Shown: positions 23,417 through 33,810 of the stretch, one piece after another
How positions within the stretch are numbered: position 1 is the stretch's first letter
Layout: every line of letters begins with the position of its first letter
From: Cycas panzhihuaensis
Lineage: Eukaryota > Cycadophyta
DNA length: 64,000 bases
Assembly (NCBI GenBank): GCA_023213395.1
Contig: CM041465.1
Location: 8,556,001 to 8,620,000 of the forward strand
Direction: 5' to 3'
Notes under the pieces: model-generated
The model's input: the letters and a program-made list of their open reading frames with translations, nothing else
What the model was told of the DNA's origin: nothing
Database searches by the model: none
Made by a program: the position numbers and the translations under genes

Positions 23417-25053
23417 TTACTGCCCCATGGCACTAGATAATGGAGTGTATTTGGCTCCCACATAAGCCAATATCATCCTTTGTAGATGTCTCCTCTCCTC
23501 CTCGATTGCCCTCAGCTCTAACTCTCATCTATATAACTTTGATCTCGTATCTATATAGAGGTCATGAGCTCTAAGTGCATGGATATAAAAATCTATGTAG
23601 TACCCCAGTAGTCTACAATCCACTACACTCCAAGCGAGCACCTCATTTGATGTTGGAACATAATGAAAGATCACCTCCAAGGTGCATTGAACATCCTTTA
23701 GTATAACTATCTCATCACTTATCCAATAGAAACATAGCATCTATGATTAGTCCCTTAGAAAAGAAAATAGGCTCTCAAAAGGAAAGGAATATAGTATGAT
23801 GTGAGAAATAAATCAATTAAACCACATACCTAGAGATCCTCCTCATGCTAACTGTCCACCTAGTACCTCCCCTGCTAGTGGTACCTCTTCTCTCTATGGC
23901 TCTTGGCAAGCCTCTTATGTAGCTCCTCCCTAACCAACTCTACTCCCTCCATCCTTACCCTACTCATTAGCAGACCCTAAATCCATGCTCTAAATGGCGC
24001 CCCCTCTCCCCTCTATAGGTGCTCCACCTCCTCATTTGAGCACTTGATGAGTACCTCCTACTCTACCACTAAAGAAGGTATTACCCCTACCTCCTCTCCT
24101 TGTCCACCACCTCTACCACCATGTGATCCTCTATTGCATCCTCCCCCTCTCCCTCTCCCTACTACTAGAGCCTCCTATGTTGCTACCCTCTTTACAGCTT
24201 CCATCTCATCATCACTCTACACTGGGAGCCCAACATACACATCCTCGATCAACTACCTCCTCATCATCTTGATGAGAAGAGGACTATGTGCCATCCTCGT
24301 AATGATGGCTAGTCTATTATGAATCTAGGATCTCATGTTCTATCTATTCATCCCTGAATCCATCAATGTCAACTCTCTTAGCTCTCCTCCTGGCTGCATC
24401 AATGGAATATGATCATAGAGCTAGCACATAAGGATGGAATTATATGAGAAACCACCCCTCCTTATCCTCTAAATACTCAATAATTGGTGGTTAATACTAT
24501 CTGCTACATACTACCCCCAGTTGATCTAGATACCTTGCTTGCATCATCATACTATATATGTCCACTGAACTGGGTTCCCCATGAAGTTCTACATCCTCAC
24601 TATATGATACATAATAATAAGGGCGATAATCCTTCTCACTACTAGAACATCCCCTGCCATCCTGATGGCCTTGATAAAGATCCCATACTAATTTATCTGA
24701 TCAATAAAACCTATCAAATAGGTGCTATAAGCCATCTATGACTCCTCATATGTTATGTTGATGGGGCATACTCTCTCTCCATGCCAACGAACACCTAAGA
24801 TCCTTCCCATATCCCTTGGAGTGATCTCTAGGTCTCTAATTGCTTGTATCCTAAATATGTTATAGCCTGGGATCTAGCAGCTCACAAAATCATGCAGGAT
24901 CTCATGCTCCATCATAAGCTAGGTTGACCCACTCACCCTCACCATGCCACAAGCTCATAGTATGCCTCATCCTACCTCATCCAATTGACTGATAAGCTTT
25001 CTAATAGCAATCCCCTTGTTCTCGTGAGTCTCTACACTCTCTAGGGCCTACAT
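23417..25053 (-). pseudogene. Tat-1 antisense accessory gene relic (function unknown)
   Basis: A reading frame opposite to gag-pol runs from ATG 25053 to 23830 with point stops (mostly TAG or TAA where Gln or Trp fits) but no frameshift over 408 codons. Conserved-looking blocks include IRDLEITPRDMGRILGVRWH near 24835-24776. A Gly/Arg-rich segment (GRGRGGGCNRGSHGGRGGG) lies near 24165-24100 and a charged segment (REELHKRLAKSHREKRYH) near 23930-23875. The frame resumes in another phase at 23752-23417, with VILKDVQCTLEVIFHYVPTS and a charged helical tail (ELELRAIEEERRHLQRM), and ends at TAA 23417-23419. A 76-bp T-rich gap starts GTATGT (23829) and ends TTCTAAG (23754), like an intron, although the phase is off by one base. 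Antisense accessory ORFs are known in Tat-lineage elements. The first block vaguely resembles plant mobile or plant transposon-protein domains, which I could not verify. I infer no function. Confidence 0.6.
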
Positions 25054-25790
25054 TACAATAATTTTAACTTGTCAGCAAATGCTTTAAGTTAAAAACTTGA
25101 AGTTTGTTAAGTGTTGTTTGTTAACATTTTAAAAATATACTTATCAAACTAAAAAATATAGTTTCACTATGAAAAACATAATTTTACAGTGAAAAATATA
25201 ACTTCATCTGATGGCCTTAATACTAAAGTCACATTTTTCACTGGTTGATCATGTTTTTCATTTGGAAATGGCATTTTTAGTTCATTACCCATACTTTTCA
25301 CACTATATCATTGTATTTTTTATTAAAAAAAAAAAATTAAAGCACTTCATTTACTGGGTACCTCACTCTCTGCTCCATCTCAATCTCTGGAACTCTGTGG
25401 AGCTGGTCCCCTATCTAAAAGAGTTCATAGCCTCAACAAAAAGTGGAGCGATTACCTCAGAAACTCCCTCTTTCTCCTCCTCTTTCTCGTGAAAATGAAG
25501 TTCCTTTTCATCCATTTTCCTTCATATAAAAAGGCCCTTTTTGGCCTTTTCCCTTGCTTAATCCTCTCTACTACTCGTTGAGCCCATCAAAGTAGATTAT
25601 ACTTTAGTTTAACCATTACTTTCACCAAATTAACATTAAAATGTCAAAAATATGTATGCTTACTTTAATGAAGACAAGTTATTGTTTCATTATGCAAAGA
25701 GGATTATTTGAGCTCTTTCTCCCATTTTGGAGGTCTAGTTGATCATTATATCCTACTTTATGGATTAATCTTTGAAATTTACCTTAAGAG
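25054..25790 (-). promoter_or_regulatory. Upstream region of the antisense accessory gene
   Basis: Seen on the minus strand, GTGAAAAATGTGAC (25241-25228) lies about 175-190 bp before the start codon. The same 14 bases occur in both Tat-1 LTRs (2099-2112 and 34898-34911) in the same orientation relative to transcription. Further variants of the GTGAAAAA/TTTTTCAC box lie at about 25160-25190 and 25246-25310. AT-rich TATA-like stretches occur near 25128-25165. An inverted repeat AAAAGGCC/GGCCTTTT with a 6-base loop lies at 25529-25550. A promoter role is inferred from the shared motif and position only. Confidence 0.4.
25786..25790. repeat. Left target-site duplication of Copia-B1 (AAGAG)
   Basis: AAGAG directly before the LTR start, repeated exactly at 33397-33401. 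Confidence 0.9.
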
Positions 25791-26088
25791 TGAAAAGGGT
25801 TAATGACATAAGATCATTACATTAGTTGATTATTTCAAAAAAGGGACGTAAGTGAACTTTAAATTAGATCACTTTAGTGAAATGCACTTTCATGTGCATT
25901 ATGTATAATTTCATTTCACCTAACTCTAATGCTCCCTCTCTCAATATAAAACTAAAAGCTTAATGGAGGAGATTCATTCTTACCTCCCCATTTTGTGAGA
26001 GCTACTTTCTTTCTCTTAAGTCTCTCTTACTCCCATGTTTGCCTTTGTGTTTAGTGCATGGAGATGAAGGATAGATCCACTCTTTTCA
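25791..26088 (+). repeat. Copia-B1 5' LTR
   Basis: TGAAAAGGGTTAATG to CACTCTTTTCA, 298 bp, canonical TG...CA ends. It has a TATA-like CAATATAAAA near 25943. Confidence 0.95.
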
Positions 26089-26090
26089 TG

Positions 26091-26102
26091 TGGTATTAGA
26101 GC
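26091..26102 (+). other. Copia-B1 primer-binding site
   Basis: TGGTATTAGAGC, one mismatch from the initiator tRNA-Met complement TGGTATCAGAGC, two bases past the LTR. Confidence 0.85.
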
Positions 26103-28105
26103 TTGCTTTCTTCATATTCCCCACTTGCACTTGCAATGGAGCCATCACTTCCTTCTCCCCCATAATCCATGTGGTGAAGGAGATTGTGAAAGTGAATTTA
26201 GAAATATTTTCAAGTTATTATGATAACATATTTTGTATTGTTTGCTTTTCCTTTCTCTTTTGTAGATTTGGAAGCATAATACAAGGAGTTGTAAGGCCCA
26301 AAGATTCCAATCCTTTACTGGCCATTCATGCTATCTCATTCTTGTTTTTCTTTTCTCTTTTTTATCCATTTAACAAGGGGAAATGCTACAAAAAATTTTC
26401 CAACATTTAGAAGAATAATTGTAAGGGGAGGTTTTACCCATTTTTTAAAAAGAATTTCAAGCCATTTAAAATATCTATTATTGTATGCTCTCACCTTGCC
26501 CATATTAGGATCCTGATGATTAAAAAATGATGGAAATTTCATATGGTATAATGTGTTAATGAGATATTAGCAAGCTAAAATTTTTGCAGAAATATAATTT
26601 GATTTCTAAACTTCACAGGTCTATAAAATCTTCTACATAGATCCAATTGAAGTTATTCTAATTTTCAAAGATGGGGCTCTGAGTTTACTTTCCAGCACAA
26701 AAATTAGCACCTAATTTGGATGTTGTATGAGGAAGTTATTGCTGTTTTAGTAAACAACAGTCATTTTTAGTAAGAATTCTAGAAAAATATAATTTCCTAA
26801 CTTTGCAAGGCTGTCAAAAACTTTTCAGAACTCGTTTGGACCTAATCTCACTTCCTAAAGATGAAGCTCTGAGTCTATTTTGCATTACAAAAATTGGCAC
26901 TCTATTTTGACATCATGGAAGAAAGTTATTACTGATTTAGTAAAGACTACTTTTTTGGATTAACAAAAAAAAAAAAAGCGAAGAAAATTTCTTTCTTCTT
27001 TTTATAAGGCTTAAAAGCCCATTGTAAAAGTGAGAAAAAACACCTGGATCAGAGCAATATCTGGTGTCCTCACTTAATTATTAGCATTTCATTTCATCAC
27101 TCTAAAGACACTTCGAGCAAGCACTCTAAAAGCATTCCAAGCAAGCATTCTATTTTCAATTAAATATACGTTTGATGCAATTCGATAATCTTTTCACTCT
27201 TCCTAAAAGGAACGCATCACGTATGTTATTTTCTGCCATCTTATACCTATTCACACACTCACTAAGGTTGAGATACCTTGGTTGGTAGAATACTATGCCA
27301 TAAAGGAGGTGTGGGTTTCAAGTTGGGACTGGACTAAATTAAAATATTGGTGAGGTTTAGTTAGCCATACCATTGTGCCTCAATCAGGGATCATCCTGAT
27401 AACGAACTGGGAAAACTGAATCTTTAATACAAGATTAAAATATACCCAATCCAATATCTATCATAGCCATGTATATTCATGCACCGCTCTTTATAGGAGG
27501 TATATAACTTCTCATTGGTGAATTGGGTGAGGATTAGGAGCACCTGGGCTCTGTTGTGACTTGGATTTCATCACCAAGCACAATTGCGGGTATCACAGGT
27601 TAAGGCCAACTTAATTCTATTAGAAGCTTAGGCATCCCTTCAACAACCTCAACTATATATTGGACATAAGTTAGAGGTTATTGGGTTGATTACACATCCT
27701 ACATTTGAGTTTTAAGCTGTGTAATCCCAATGATGTCAACTTCTACATTGGCCTACAATCTTGTATATTGATCACTTACTTATTTGTAAAAAGTGATCCA
27801 TAGTGTAATCACAAGTATAGTGTTTCTCATATTTCTACTACATTAGGTTAATATTTGCCACAAGTGTTAGTGGCTAATTTTTATCATAGTGCTTCTCATA
27901 TTCCTACTACGTCAGGTTAATATTTGTCACAAGTGTTGGCGACTTTTCTCTAAGTTGCTCCCTTCATCTTTGAGCAACCATTCTCACTTCTTCTTCCTTC
28001 TACTACACTACTTCATTAAATTTATCATTTGTAAATAGTGATTGGTCATTTATTGCCATCACTTTTTTAGTCTCTTGTTTATTTCTTCCCTTCTAAAAAG
28101 ACACC
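26103..28105 (+). other. Copia-B1 long 5' leader
   Basis: This is about 2 kb between primer site and gag, present also in B2 and B3, so it is a family trait and not a later insertion. A pyrimidine tract ending in AG (26264-26265) is kept in all three copies (42368-42369 and 48433-48434) and looks like a splice acceptor. Two diverged repeats of about 195 bp lie at about 26585-26970, short repeats of about 22-24 bp at 27100-27150, and two 79-bp repeats at 27819-27970. No reading frame with a recognisable domain was found. The 106-residue open frame at 26090 overlaps the primer site and is not supported. Confidence 0.7.
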
Positions 28106-29100
28106 ATGTCTTCATAGTTCAAGCAAAATGTGAACTGCATTCTAAAAGGGAAAGAAAATTGGGACATGTGGTTCACTAGTGTTAGAAATGCTGCAAAGTA
28201 TGAAGGTCTATGGAGAGATCATGTATAACCTACACCACCTGTTGCAGCTACAACTACCATAACTGCTTTAGTAGGAGGTGCTCTAACTGCTCCCATTAAA
28301 GTTACAGCTAAACGCTAATGGGAACTTGATGATGATAAAATCCATGTAGGGATACTGCTTGTCACTGATTATTCCCTGTATAATCTGATTGATGAAGTTG
28401 TATATGATACAGCATGGAAAGTTCTTGAAGTTCTTAATAAGAACTTTGACACTAAATCAGACTTAGAATTTGTTCACTTAGTACTGAAGATGAACAAATT
28501 AAAAATGTAGAAAGGACATGCAAGTGAGACAATTAATCTCCTTCGTCCAATCAAGCAATCCATTGATAAAGATTTTAAAACTCAATACATTACATGGGCT
28601 TTCTTGATTTAGTCATGTCTCCATATCCCAGATTATAAAAATCTATTGGGAAGTCTTCAATCTAGTGGCACTTTGAAGACCCTAAACTTTGAGGATCTTA
28701 TTGATAAGTTCATTGAATTTGATAAGACCTTGATATCAACTTTGCCACTACATCAAATCCAGTTGATGCTACTTTTGAAGTGGAAGAAGATCTTTGTTAC
28801 ACCAAAAATCAAGGTCAATACTCTCGTAGAGGTGGTAATTCTTATGGAAGAGGAAGAGGTAGACAACAAGGACAACATCCTCTTAGTCAACAGGCTCCTT
28901 AATTCTAACTAAAATAGTCTCAAGGCTAAGGCCAAAATAATCAACCTAGACCTAGATCTAGTAATCAAAGAAAATCCAACTAGCCTAATACTTAGACTGG
29001 AAATCAAACAATCATGTACCAAAGGTGTAATAGAAAAGGACATTATGCCAAAACTTACAGAACTGCCACCACCAACAAACTACTAAGTTATCAACAGTGC
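28106..29100 (+). pseudogene. gag: Copia-B1 gag relic
   Basis: ATG 28106 starts MSS followed by a stop and FKQNVNCILKGKENW. The matching frame in B2 (44006-43680, minus) is open for 108 residues and confirms the reading: IHVGILLV, YSLHNLIDEAVYD, AWKVLEVLKKNFDTK. This is a copia gag_pre/UBN2-type gag. A Gly/Arg/Asn-rich segment near 28800-29000 precedes a zinc-knuckle-like stretch near 29020-29060 (YQRCNRKGHYAKT, with the last Cys changed). The frame changes near 28780-28900 and stops break it. Confidence 0.75.
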
Positions 29101-30930
29101 CATGGTGCACATAATGTTGATAATACTTCTTTCGAAGATGCTTTTGGTGGAACGTAATTTGCTCATGCACACCTTCAAAGAATTGGGACCACTTCATCAA
29201 ATGTTGTTGATAGATCCACTAAGTATATCGAGGCTCATTATGGCTATGCTTATTCACTTTTACCTTCACCACTTGGAGATGCAAATAGTGCTACCTCAAA
29301 TACTTCATCATGGATCATGGATACTGGAGCAACACAACACATGACTTGTCATTGCTAGTTCTTTCAAGATTTTGACTTTGAAGTTCATGGTGTTGTACAC
29401 ATAGCTAACAAATCATCTCAGTCAGTCGAAGGACTTGGAACTGTTAACTTGAAACTCCCAGGCCTTCCAGATTTTACACTTGTTAATGTTTTATATATTC
29501 CTGCTCTGAAGCAAAATCTGCTCTCCCTGTCCACCCTTGTCTCTTGTGGATTTGATCTGAGTGTAATTGCAAACAATCAAACTCTCTGTGTCATTAACCC
29601 TCCTTCAAATGCTATGGTTATGACCAGAATTCTTAATGGCAAACTTTTTCACCTAACTGGCTCACCATCCTCTGAAGCCAACTATGTTGATGATGAATTT
29701 TTTTTTACCACAACCCTGACTCCTCAAATGTTATCCCAAGAAGCTCTATAGCATGCTTATATGGGCCATATCAAAATTAATCATTTAAGAGAACTACAAG
29801 GCACTCTTCCTAGTTTGCCTAAGTTCCCCTCTAAGCCCTTTAAATGTGAAGTATGTATTATTGCTAAATCTCAAAGACAACCCTTTCATCGTAGTCAGTG
29901 GAAATTTAGCCAACCTTTGAAGCTTGTACACTCAGATATATGCAGTCCTATGCCTATCCCTTCTCTCAAACAGAAGTGGTACTATATTACTTTCATTGAT
30001 GATTTTACCAAGAAAGTATGGGTTGCCTTTCTTGCAAAGAAAGATGAAGCTTTTTCTATGTTTTAAGCTTTCAAGGCCCACGTGGAAAATAAATCTGGAT
30101 TCAAGATCAAAATACTCAGGGCTGATAATGGTGGCGAGTACACATCTAATGAGTTTGAATCATACCTACCTCAACATGGAATCAAACATCATACCACTAT
30201 TACAGGTACGCCCCAGCAAAATAGAGTTACCGAGCACATGAATAGGACCATCATGAATATGGATCATGCTATGCTGGTATATAAGAATGTCCCTATCTAT
30301 CTTTGGGTTGAGGCTATCTAGACTACTGTGTATTACATCAACACTGTTAGTCACTCCAAGCTCGACCCCTCTCCACATGAAATGTGGTATGGACAAACCC
30401 CCTCTATCTCCCACTTTAGAATTTTTGGCTCTACTTGTTATGCTCATATTTTAAAGGAACATAGAAATAAGCTCTAAGATAGAGCCATCAAAGGCATCTT
30501 TGTTGGATACCCTATGGACAAAAAGGGATACAAGGTTTTTATACCTTCATAACATAAAATCATCATCACTAGAGATGTTATCTTTGCGGAGACTGAAGAT
30601 CAATTACTTAGACTTGACTCTAAGATGCCTTCATACCGATTTAATGATGCCATTGAATTTGATGTCCAGATTCCAAAATTTAGAGGGGGAGATGCTAAGC
30701 AGTTACTCAAAATCTTAGAATTTGACAATAGAGCCTCAGAGGATACAAGCTGTGACTGCAAGCCAATGTGTACACATCCAGCACCATCATTTATGAATAG
30801 CCAAGTTAACAAAGGCAAAGCCATAGCAAAAGGATCATCTTCTCCAACATATATGGCTGGCCCATCTTCTCCAGCATTGTCAACTTCCTCTATGCCAAAT
30901 ATTTCACATGATCCTTTTCAGGATCAAAAC
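29101..30930 (+). pseudogene. Copia-B1 protease and integrase relic
   Basis: The protease motif WIMDTGATQHMTCH lies at 29311-29352 with an intact D-T-G. The integrase begins with the zinc region (HAYMGHIKINHL near 29755, CEVCIIAKSQRQPF near 29848). The core keeps HSDICSP near 29931, ADNGGEYTSNEFE near 30122 and the QQNRVTEHMNRT block near 30217, so all three catalytic acids are visible. The tail (FVGYPMDKKGYKVF near 30499) and a Ser/Pro-rich linker (30780-30930) follow. Stops lie near 29748, 30064, 30320, 30477, 30552 and 30931; most replace Gln or Trp. Confidence 0.85.
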
Positions 30931-32630
30931 TAAGATCAAGAGGTTTTGGAAATGAAAACCTCATTCCCAACTTGAGGTTTTCGTGAAGCTTACCGGCTAC
31001 ATAAGGACATGTGACCAGATGAGGTAGGCAAAACTGGCACTAGAAGTGCCCATAGAGCAAGGATGCATGAATCACTTTCTGTTGAGCTTGAACTAGCAGA
31101 ACTGCATCTTACTCTTAATGAAGAGCCCATGACGTACCAAGAAGCTGTAAAGCATGCAGCTTGGAGAAATACCATGAATGAAGAGTATCAATCTCTTATT
31201 AAGAACGGTACCTGGGAGCTTGTTGATCTACCACTTAGAAGAAAGGTAGTTCAAAATAAATGGGTGTTCAAAAATAAGTATAGATTAGATGGCACCCTAG
31301 AAAAACACAAGGCTAGGTTGGTAGCAAAAGGATTCACGCAAAGGGAAGGCATTAACTACACTAAAATATTTACTCCTACAACCAAGTGGCCTACAATCAG
31401 AACTCTTATAGCCTTGGCTGCTCAACAGGGTTGGGAAATCCACCAACTCAATGTTAAGACCGCATTTCTCAATGGGGACCTTAAAGAAGAAATTTACATG
31501 GCTTAGCTAGAAGGATACGAGATTGACGGTCAGGAGCATAAAGTTTGCAGGCTCAAAAAGTCCTTGTATAGCCTAAAGCAAGCCCTTCGTGCTTGGTTTA
31601 CCAAGTTATCTGAAAGAATGAGGTAACTTGGATATGAGGTTTGTGACTATCAAGATATTGATGCAATATTATTCATCAAGTGCCAAAATGATAAAGTCAC
31701 TTACCTCTTAATCTTTGTGGATGACATGCTCATAACACAGAATAGTGAATAGGTAATCAGCCAGCTGAAGAAGTACCTTGCTAAAACTTTTGAATTATCT
31801 GACCTTGGGTTGATGAAATATTACTTAGGAATTGAAGTAACTCAAAAGGATGGCAAAATCTCTCTCCCAAGAAAAATATATCAATGATCTTTTGACAAAG
31901 TTTCAGTTAGAAGGTGCTTGACTAGCGGATACACCTATGGAGCCTAATATTAAACTCTCAGTTGATGGTGATAATAGGGAGGTAGACATAACACTCTATA
32001 GGTAACTTGTAGGTAGTCTCATCTATACTACCAATACAAGACCAGATATTGCACACTCTGTCAGCATTCTTATAAGATTCATGATAAATCCTAAGCAGAA
32101 TCATTGGCAAGCTGCAATACGAGTGTTGAGGTACCTAAAGACGACTAGCAAATATGGTCTCTTGTATGAACCCAATGTAGAATTTAAACTTTATGTATAC
32201 ATAGACTCAGACTTTGTCAGAGATAAAGACATAGGAAGATCTACGTCTGGGTACGTAACATTTCTTGGAACAACACCAATATCATGGAGATCCAGATGGT
32301 AAAAGATAGTTGCAGACTCAACTGCTGAAGCTGAGTACATTGCTACTTCTGAGACAAGCAAGGAGGTGATATGGCTTAGAAAATTATTGAATATATTAAA
32401 TACCACCCAAATAAGCTCTACTAGCTTACATGTAGATAATTAATCTACAATCAAGATGGCTAAAAATCCTATATTTTATGATTATACTAAACATATAAGT
32501 ATAAAAGTCCACATGATTAGAGAACTAGTTCATGATGGCACAATTCAATTGGAGTATTGCCCCATAGCAAATTGAGTGGCCAATATCTTCACCAAACCAC
32601 TGAAGAGGGTGAAGTTTGAATAGTTCTGAA
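30931..32630 (+). pseudogene. Copia-B1 reverse transcriptase and RNase H relic
   Basis: An uninterrupted 147-codon stretch (31063-31506) carries EEYQSLIKNGTWELVDLP, KHKARLVAKGFTQREGINYT and LNVKTAFLNGDLKEEIYM. The active site FVDDM (31714-31728) is intact. RNase H blocks are IDSDFVRDKDIGRSTSGYVT near 32200, ADSTAEAEYIATSE near 32313 and the terminal IFTKPLKRVKFE near 32586. Stops lie near 31503, 31624, 31750 and 32299, and there is a frame change near 31860. B3 has the same region, with an FVDN active site. Confidence 0.85.
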
Positions 32631-33087
32631 AGTAACTCAACCTTAGGGCCTCCATCTCTGACTGATTGAAGGAGATGATAATAGGACCATCATACTCTGT
32701 CTCATTCATGAAAATCCCTTGTGGGCACGGAAGGACAAGAGTAAGTCTCTGCTCTATCCCATTTATGAAAACCCCATGTGGGCATGAAAGGATAAGGGTT
32801 GTATCATTTTAGAAAATTAGAACATGTGAAAACCCGAAAGGGCATGGGGGATGACCAAATGGTATATGGAGACTCAATAGATTTTAGCTACAAAATTCAT
32901 TGTACTAATTGGATATCTGGCTACATTTAAAGAGCCGCCTGAGCCAGGTTAGTAGATTAGAAAATTTGTGGGTTTTCTTCCCCATGAGGGTTTCCTACAA
33001 AAGTGTCATAGCAGTTTCCTTTGTAAGAGGCTCAAATGAAGACCTCATAGGATAGAATAAAATAGGATGAAATGACCTTCTACCATT
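32631..33087 (+). other. Copia-B1 3' untranslated region
   Basis: Noncoding stretch between the RNase H end and the purine tract, matched by 61494-61950 in B3. It contains two to three degenerate copies of a TGAAAACCCCTTGTGGGCA-like segment (about 32708, 32766 and 32827), a short internal repeat of unknown role. Confidence 0.6.
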
Positions 33088-33097
33088 AAGGGAAAGA
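33088..33097 (+). other. Copia-B1 polypurine tract
   Basis: AAGGGAAAGA, one base before the 3' LTR; the same tract precedes the B3 3' LTR. Confidence 0.85.
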
Positions 33098-33098
33098 T

Positions 33099-33396
33099 TG
33101 AAAAGGGTTAATGACATAAGGGCATTACATTAGTTGATTATTTCGAAAAAGAGTCTTAAGTGAACTTTAAATTAGATCACTTAAGTGAAATGCGCTTTCA
33201 TGTGCATTATGTATAATTTCATTTCACCTAACTCTAATGCTCCCTCTCTCAATATAAAAATAAAAGCTCAATGGAGGAAATTTATTCTTACCTCCCCATT
33301 TTGTGAGAGCTGCTTTCTTTCTCTCAAGTCTCTCTTGCTCCCATGTTTGACTTTGTGTTTAGTGCATGGAGATGAAGGATAGATCCACTCTTTTCA
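33099..33396 (+). repeat. Copia-B1 3' LTR
   Basis: 298 bp, same ends as the 5' LTR, with about 16 differences counted by eye and no indel. Confidence 0.95.
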
Positions 33397-33401
33397 AAGA
33401 G
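33397..33401. repeat. Right target-site duplication of Copia-B1 (AAGAG)
   Basis: Exact copy of 25786-25790. Confidence 0.9.
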
Positions 33402-33810
33402 GCTTACACTTTGAGTTTATTCCTTATTAATGAGTAAAAACTATGACAAGGCTTGTACTCTAAGCTTTCACCCACTTGTTAATAAGTCTAAACTATGACA
33501 AGACCTTCACTTTAAACCTTCTTTTACTTATTAGTGAGCTAAAACTATGATAGGATTTATGCTCTGAGGCTTCCATACTAGTTAACGAGCCTAAACTATG
33601 ATAGGGGTCCCTCTAAAGTTGATTGTTAGTGAGGTTAAAAGATGATAATCAACCTTTGAAAGCCCTCACCCCATTAACAAGGCTAAACTATGATGGGTTT
33701 GCTCCGAAAAGTCACCTATTAATGAGCCAATAAACTATGACAATCCATCATTTTTTCTCCAACAAGAAGACTTCCCTCTGATGCATGGTTAAAGAGAGAT
33801 AAACTATAGC
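33402..33810 (+). repeat. Degenerate 52-bp tandem repeats in the Tat-1 3' region
   Basis: The core AAACTATGAYARG starts at 33438, 33490, 33542 and 33593, a period of 51-52 bp, then more loosely at 33685 and 33732. Between cores lie variants of TTAATGAGCC and CACTYTAAGCCTTC. The array sits between Copia-B1 and the 3' LTR, in the Tat-1 3' untranslated region. Confidence 0.75.

Larger units (their letters stand above)
25791..33396 (+). mobile_element. Copia-B1: full-length Ty1/copia element
   Basis: This has 298-bp LTRs at both ends, differing at about 16 positions by eye, and a perfect 5-bp duplication AAGAG. A tRNA-Met primer site follows the 5' LTR and a purine tract precedes the 3' LTR. An unusually long leader of about 2 kb separates the primer site from gag. 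The coding part is 28106-32630. It is the best preserved copy of its family in the window and a reference for the rearranged B2 and the interrupted B3. It is nested in the 3' part of Tat-1. Several stops show it is inactive. LTR divergence is clearly lower than for Tat-1, as nesting requires. Confidence 0.95.

Noticed and set aside
24044-24322. Pro/Ser-rich plus-strand open frame
   Set aside because: It is the complement of the Gly/Arg-rich part of the antisense accessory gene, which has far better continuity.
23417-25053. The antisense gene as a normal host gene into which elements inserted
   Set aside because: It lies wholly within Tat-1 between its second RNase H and 3' LTR, shares an LTR motif upstream and is decayed like the element. 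A captured host gene cannot be fully excluded without a search.
22414-25790. An env-like gene in the Tat-1 3' region
   Set aside because: No sense-strand frame with signal peptide and membrane anchor was found. The only long frame is antisense and not membrane-like.
26090-26410. 106-codon open frame after the Copia-B1 5' LTR, also open in B2 and B3
   Set aside because: It starts in the primer-binding site, has no family motif and is hydrophobic by base composition. The three copies are similar because the leader is similar, not because of clear coding constraint.
27819-27970. CRISPR-like direct repeats
   Set aside because: Only two long adjacent repeats without unique spacers, inside a plant retrotransposon leader.
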